From Glandiceps talaboti (Eukaryota; Hemichordata; Enteropneusta; Spengelidae): 64,000 nucleotides of DNA. The position numbers were made by a program, and so were the translations under genes. Positions 60,290 through 64,000 of the stretch are shown here, piece by piece (the first letter of the stretch is position 1; each line of letters opens with the position of its first letter). A model generated the notes under the pieces. That model was not told where the DNA came from. It ran no database searches and worked only from the letters and a program-made list of their open reading frames with translations. The stretch spans positions 1,662,611 to 1,726,610 of the forward strand of contig NC_135571.1 in NCBI RefSeq assembly GCF_964340395.1. The letters are read 5' to 3'.

Positions 60290-60911
60290 CAAACATTGCA
60301 TACATACATACATACATACATACATACATACATACATACATACAGACAGACAGTAGATTTTTTATTATTTCCGTGAAACTAGTTTTGTAGCATTTAATCT
60401 AAACTGTCTTTTTTGTATGAAACCTACATAAAAATAACCTCTTTCTAATATAAGTTATATCCTTTTATAAACACCTTTGTCTTTCTATGAATAAATTAAC
60501 TTTGAAATCTTGCTATAGTGTTTTCATTGACAGCTAACTTGAAATGTCTTATTGCACTGTTTGGTTTTTCAAGGGGTTTTCCTTGAAAATTGGCTCCAAA
60601 TTTACAAAACATTTCTGTGCATTTATATTCAAAATCAATGTTGTGTGCGTTTGTCGTTTAAGTCCAAAGCAACTGTCTCAGGTTGAACAAGCCTAAAACA
60701 GCCAAGAACTCTTTTCTTTAGTTCCCTTTTTATCATAAAAGATCTCCCCAGTAAAGCTTTTGTCAAAAACATTAACTTTTTTGACCCCCCCCCCTCCCCA
60801 GCTGGTTATCATGAGTAAGGATAACTTGGACAGAATTGAAAACTATATAACGTTAACATTATAACAGCGCCATCTATGGTCGAACATAAAGATAGTTTTA
60901 GACTTTTGTTT
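59720..60911. repeat. Intergenic, with (AAC)n and (CATA)n microsatellites
   Basis: (CAA)n at about 60247-60288 and (CATA)n-(CAGA)n at about 60298-60352, then AT-rich sequence and a C run at 60784-60796. The region contains the 5' flank of the minus-strand gene at 59719 and the 3' flank of the TGF-beta gene. Confidence 0.75.
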
Positions 60912-63190
60912 TTACAAACAGTTTGAAGATGGACAGCCACACTCAGTAACAATGATGTCTGGCAGCTCATACAAAACAATGCGTGGTCTCTTCTTTTCCT
61001 CTCTCTTGATCGCCATAACTTTGAGATTCTCCGTGACTGTAGGGACACATCCTAAACCAATTCCCTTTGGTATATTTTCGGCCTGTACTCGTAAAGCTTC
61101 CCAGGTCATTTCCTCTGCCAGGCTTGGAGTTCGGTGACACGTTCCCGCGCAGTGATACGTCTGGAATGTCGTCGGTTGGACAATTGTCGCCCAATCTCCG
61201 CCAAGGTCTGTTACGTTCACGGTGAATGGTATTTTTTCACAGGTCTTCTCAATGACAGTTTTATCAGTCGGAAGAGCTTCGTCTTGAAGGTCGTCTTCAT
61301 GTTCGCCTTCGAATTCAAGTTCGTCTTCAACTTCCTCCTTGATTTCTGCGCTCCGCACTGTACGATGAACAGCTGATTTTTCGACTTGTAAATCCAATAC
61401 GGGTAACTATGCAGAAATTGAAAAAAAATGTTAATCCCCACCTAGCAACTGGAAATAATTTTATCTTATATAGTAACATACATCAATAGGCCTTACCAAA
61501 TTTACCATGGTGGCACGCTCTACTTCCTGTCTGTGTGTCCCTTGGAGGTATATATGGTATATGTTAGGTAAATCATAGAGCACTGTTTCTTTTCTCGATG
61601 TCTGAACAATACAAAAAACATCCCTGATTTACACTTCTACAGAATACCAAGGGTCAAAGCTCTTAAGAAACAGTACTATGCGGTGATGATACCCTCAATT
61701 TGAGTGAGGGCGCTGTATTCTCAATTTCCTGTTTGCAGTCTGGAATGGCCCATTTGCCAATGTATCATCCAAACAGATTTGCTTTTATCAGTTAATTGTA
61801 ATACTTCATAAGGCCATACAATATGTATTGCTCTATCCAAAATTCAAATCGAGGTAAGCAAGTCGAATAATTTTAATACACAAACTATACACATTTTCAG
61901 TATACCATATCCAAATTATTTATGCATGCTGCTCCTGTCCTGTGTCTATTGATTTTGTGCATCTGAGTCTGTATGTGTCTAATTGGGATGAACGAAAACT
62001 TAGACTGACATATCAGCCGTTGTGGGCGCTGTCTACTCTCCCGTTCTCCAAACTGGGTACAGGCTGACAAGCCTGGGCCGATGACGTCATTACAGTCTAA
62101 ACGAACACCCCAAGCTGGTAGTAATTACCGTTGTTAATTACTATTTACCTGTTAACATCCCATCTAATTTGAACTTCCTGGGGGTATGCGAATACATGAT
62201 GATTGGTTTTAGATTTTTGAAGTTGATATTATTGATGATTGCATTAAAGAATAAACATAAACGACACATTTCGCACAATTGACTTGTTTTCTGTTTTCTG
62301 TTTTCTGTTCTCTGTTTTTGTGGGTTTTTTTCATTACACAATTGATTGTTCACATCTTTTTTATGTTTATTCACTTTTAGTGAATTTCTCATTTCATTTA
62401 TTAGTCAGGATCATGGACTAGATTAGTCCCAATTGGACTATATCCATAACCCTCACCACAAACAGACAAATCATTTATTGTCAATATTTATTGTGGGTAC
62501 TATATTATTTGCTATAATTGTATATATTTAATTCTTTTATGTTATGTTATGTTCTCATTTTCTGGTGAAATAAAGTTCAATTCAATTATGTACAATTCAA
62601 AAGTGTCGTGGACTTGCTTTTGTCATTATCATTCCAGCCAGTAAAATCATGGAGGGCTATTCTCGCTTTGGTCAAAGCCGTGACATCAGCCACGTCAAAA
62701 TCTGTATGGAAGACGTTGCTGTGATGTTCCCCTGTCTCTTAGTATCTCCCAGTGTCTCTGTTACCCCCCCCCCCCTTAGAAGCAGGATAACAAAGCTGTA
62801 TTTTTTTTCAAATATTTTATTTTCTTTCCAACTGTTAACTCACCTTACTGTGCCTTGTTCCGCCCACCACTGAAAAATTGTTTCCAAAATTGTCAACTCC
62901 TTGGATGCTAATAATCCATTCACGACCAAGTCTCCATTCAGTATTGTCAAAAACAGTTGTCATATCAACAGGGAACCAGCCCTTTAGCGTGTCATCGGAT
63001 TGACGTTTCATGACTTGTAGCAGTGGAGTGCGACTTTCATCTGTGTTGGTACGGTCAAATATTTGAATCTCGAATGATCTGTGGCGGATACTCCGAGGAA
63101 TATGGATCCAAAGGTAAGCAGACTTCACGACCATATGACTATCTTTTGAGTCCACTTTGAAGTGACAACAGCCATTGGACGCACTTGATG
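60912..63190 (-). CDS. TGF-beta superfamily ligand (GDF8/11/activin-like), 5' end missing
   Basis: Two exons: 63190-62844 (after TTATTTTTAG, phase 1 start; donor AAG|GTGAGT, phase 0) and 61406-60912 (after TTTCTGCATAG). The first encodes propeptide with CCHFKVDSKDSHMVVKSAYL then WIHIP, closely resembling the CCFFKF...VVKAQLWIYL segment of myostatin/GDF11. The second has LPVLDLQVEKSA, an R-T-V-R furin-type site, an unusually acidic ~37-residue mature N-terminus, then the cystine-knot domain: C-x-PF, VTDLGGDWATIVQP, YHCAGTC, GLGCVPT and terminal ECGC. Where family members have CC.P, this protein has GC.P, so the interchain cysteine is missing; an extra Cys follows the knot (PSSNCL). NVT is a glycosylation sequon. 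A secreted growth factor acting on type I/II receptor kinases is expected. The signal peptide and first exon(s) lie beyond 63190, probably outside the window. Confidence 0.9.
61490..61765. mobile_element. Dispersed element, copy 2 (AGGGCGCTGT family)
   Basis: Shares ordered blocks with 51241-51495 (CATAGAGCACTG, CTCGATGTCTGA, AAAAACATCCCTGA, GCGGTGATGATACCC, GAGGGCGCTGTATTCTC). It carries an extra ~45 bp in the middle and lacks the left AACAGCGCCCTC end. It lies in the TGF-beta gene intron. Confidence 0.6.
62395..62590 (+). mobile_element. LINE 3' UTR-like tail
   Basis: Ends GAAATAAAGTTCAATTCAAT, the (TTCAA)n-type tail typical of some non-LTR retrotransposon 3' ends, preceded by CTAGATTAGTCCCAATTGGA, which looks like a LINE 3' UTR. 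No coding part remains. It lies in the TGF-beta intron. Assignment is by resemblance only. Confidence 0.45.
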
Positions 63191-63419
63191 CTAAAAATAA
63201 TGGAGAAAAAAAGATGTGTTAGTGCGCTAGTGTTAGCAACCTATTCTACCAATACCTGAGAAAAGAAATCCGCCGCTGAGGGCGATGTCACACTAGGTCG
63301 GCTGGCATTCAATATAAGATTTGTTGACACATACATTTCTCAAGTTGTAAAAAACCACGTATTTTTGAAAATTAAATGCTACATATAGCCATCCAAAAAT
63401 TCTACTCCGTTTGTTTCTG

Positions 63420-63665
63420 AATGCCTAAAATTCTTTGGCAAGATTTGAACCACAATTGTGCCTCGCTGTATAATTGGGGACCTGGTAGGATGGAGGTTGC
63501 AATGTGAATGCTTTAATCCTATGCGCTTATAGCGGCTGCAATGGATTGTGTGCTCCTAAGGGAGTTGAGTTAGTAAAAAGGGCGGCAATTGTACCGCTGT
63601 AGATCCATGCCAGGGGTAATAATTGTGAAGCGTTTTTAGCATATAATGTGAAAGGGCTATACTCG
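63420..63665 (-). mobile_element. Dispersed repeat, SINE-like, copy 2
   Basis: Minus-strand counterpart of 23641-23915: ACAATTATTACCCCTGGCAT, TAGGAGCACACAATCCATTG, GCGCATAGGATTAAAGCATT and CAATTGTGGTTCAAATCTTG in the same order. No coding potential. Confidence 0.6.
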
Positions 63666-64000
63666 CCGAGACTTTGTTTTCTTATGTACAGATTAATGAA
63701 TAATACTAGGGGAGCCTTTAGTAATTTCAGTGGGGAGGGCCAGGGAAGTCAAGCTCAGTCTGTGGCATGAAATGTGACCATCCCCCTTGTCCGTTGTGCT
63801 AATAAGTAACCCTTCCTCAATAAGTAACCCTTCCTCAATTTCCTTTCTCTAAAATATGACACCCCCCCCCCCCCCGTTCAAATGGTGGGATGTGGTAGCA
63901 ATAGGATTTTGAACCAGTCGCAGCGGTGGGATCATGCTAAATCACTAAAATAATGCAAAACTACATTTTTTAAAAACGAGTCAAAATAAAACATGGCCCT
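63666..64000. other. Window edge, no supported feature
   Basis: Contains a short tandem AATAAGTAACCCTTCCTC (two copies, about 63800-63836) and a C run at 63860-63874. No exon recognised. The missing 5' exon(s) of the TGF-beta gene may lie further right. Confidence 0.5.

Noticed and set aside
1-64000. CRISPR arrays, bacterial operons or prophage features
   Set aside because: The window is clearly metazoan nuclear DNA. The tandem repeats seen are micro- and minisatellites or duplications without CRISPR repeat-spacer structure.

Overview
This window looks like AT-rich genomic DNA from a bilaterian animal. The evidence is spliced genes with GT-AG introns, a sacsin gene with one giant exon, a TGF-beta ligand, an achaete-scute bHLH gene, a C2H2 zinc-finger gene, and abundant microsatellites, MITE-like elements and LINE 3' ends. 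Gene content (a sacsin orthologue, a GDF8/11-like propeptide) and the marine-invertebrate flavour of the repeats suggest an invertebrate deuterostome (hemichordate-, echinoderm- or amphioxus-like). A lophotrochozoan cannot be excluded, and I cannot name the species.

Layout, left to right. 1-4.3 kb is repeat-rich DNA with a 41-43 bp minisatellite and distant inverted copies of the same motif. An intronless-looking ASCL3/4-type bHLH gene follows (4354-4803, +). 5-11 kb is non-coding and holds a TA-flanked MITE, a CA/CG minisatellite and a second MITE family. At 11.5-14.4 kb (-) I reconstruct a four-exon secreted Ig-like protein whose introns are all phase 1. 15.6-20.5 kb (+) is a two-exon zinc-finger gene with nine C2H2 fingers, with decayed extra fingers after its stop and a strong GC-rich hairpin before it. 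21-26 kb is mostly mobile-element debris: a 114-bp tandem repeat, an inverted repeat pair flanking a LINE tail, and a dispersed repeat.

26.0-40.6 kb (-) is a sacsin gene: a single 12.8-kb exon plus two upstream exons found by splice-site and phase matching. It carries three sacsin repeat regions with Hsp90-like ATPase motifs, a J domain and a HEPN domain. Its 5' end was not found. 40.8-46.6 kb is a local tandem array with two near-identical 1.4-kb units. 47-52 kb is non-coding, with a ~375-bp long hairpin, a second 114-bp tandem repeat and a cluster of nuclear-receptor half sites (DR1 and DR5). 52.6-56.3 kb (-) encodes an ankyrin-repeat protein with about 23-25 repeats and a putative N-terminal hydrophobic exon. 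59.3-59.7 kb (-) is the first coding exon of an unrecognised gene. 60.9-63.2 kb (-) holds the last two coding exons of a divergent activin/myostatin-type TGF-beta ligand whose 5' end lies outside the window.

The genes do not form an obvious pathway. They look like an ordinary metazoan gene neighbourhood with strong repeat accumulation. The points most worth a second look are the TGF-beta ligand lacking the interchain cysteine, the orphan Ig-like secreted protein, the nuclear-receptor site cluster and the several large inverted repeats.
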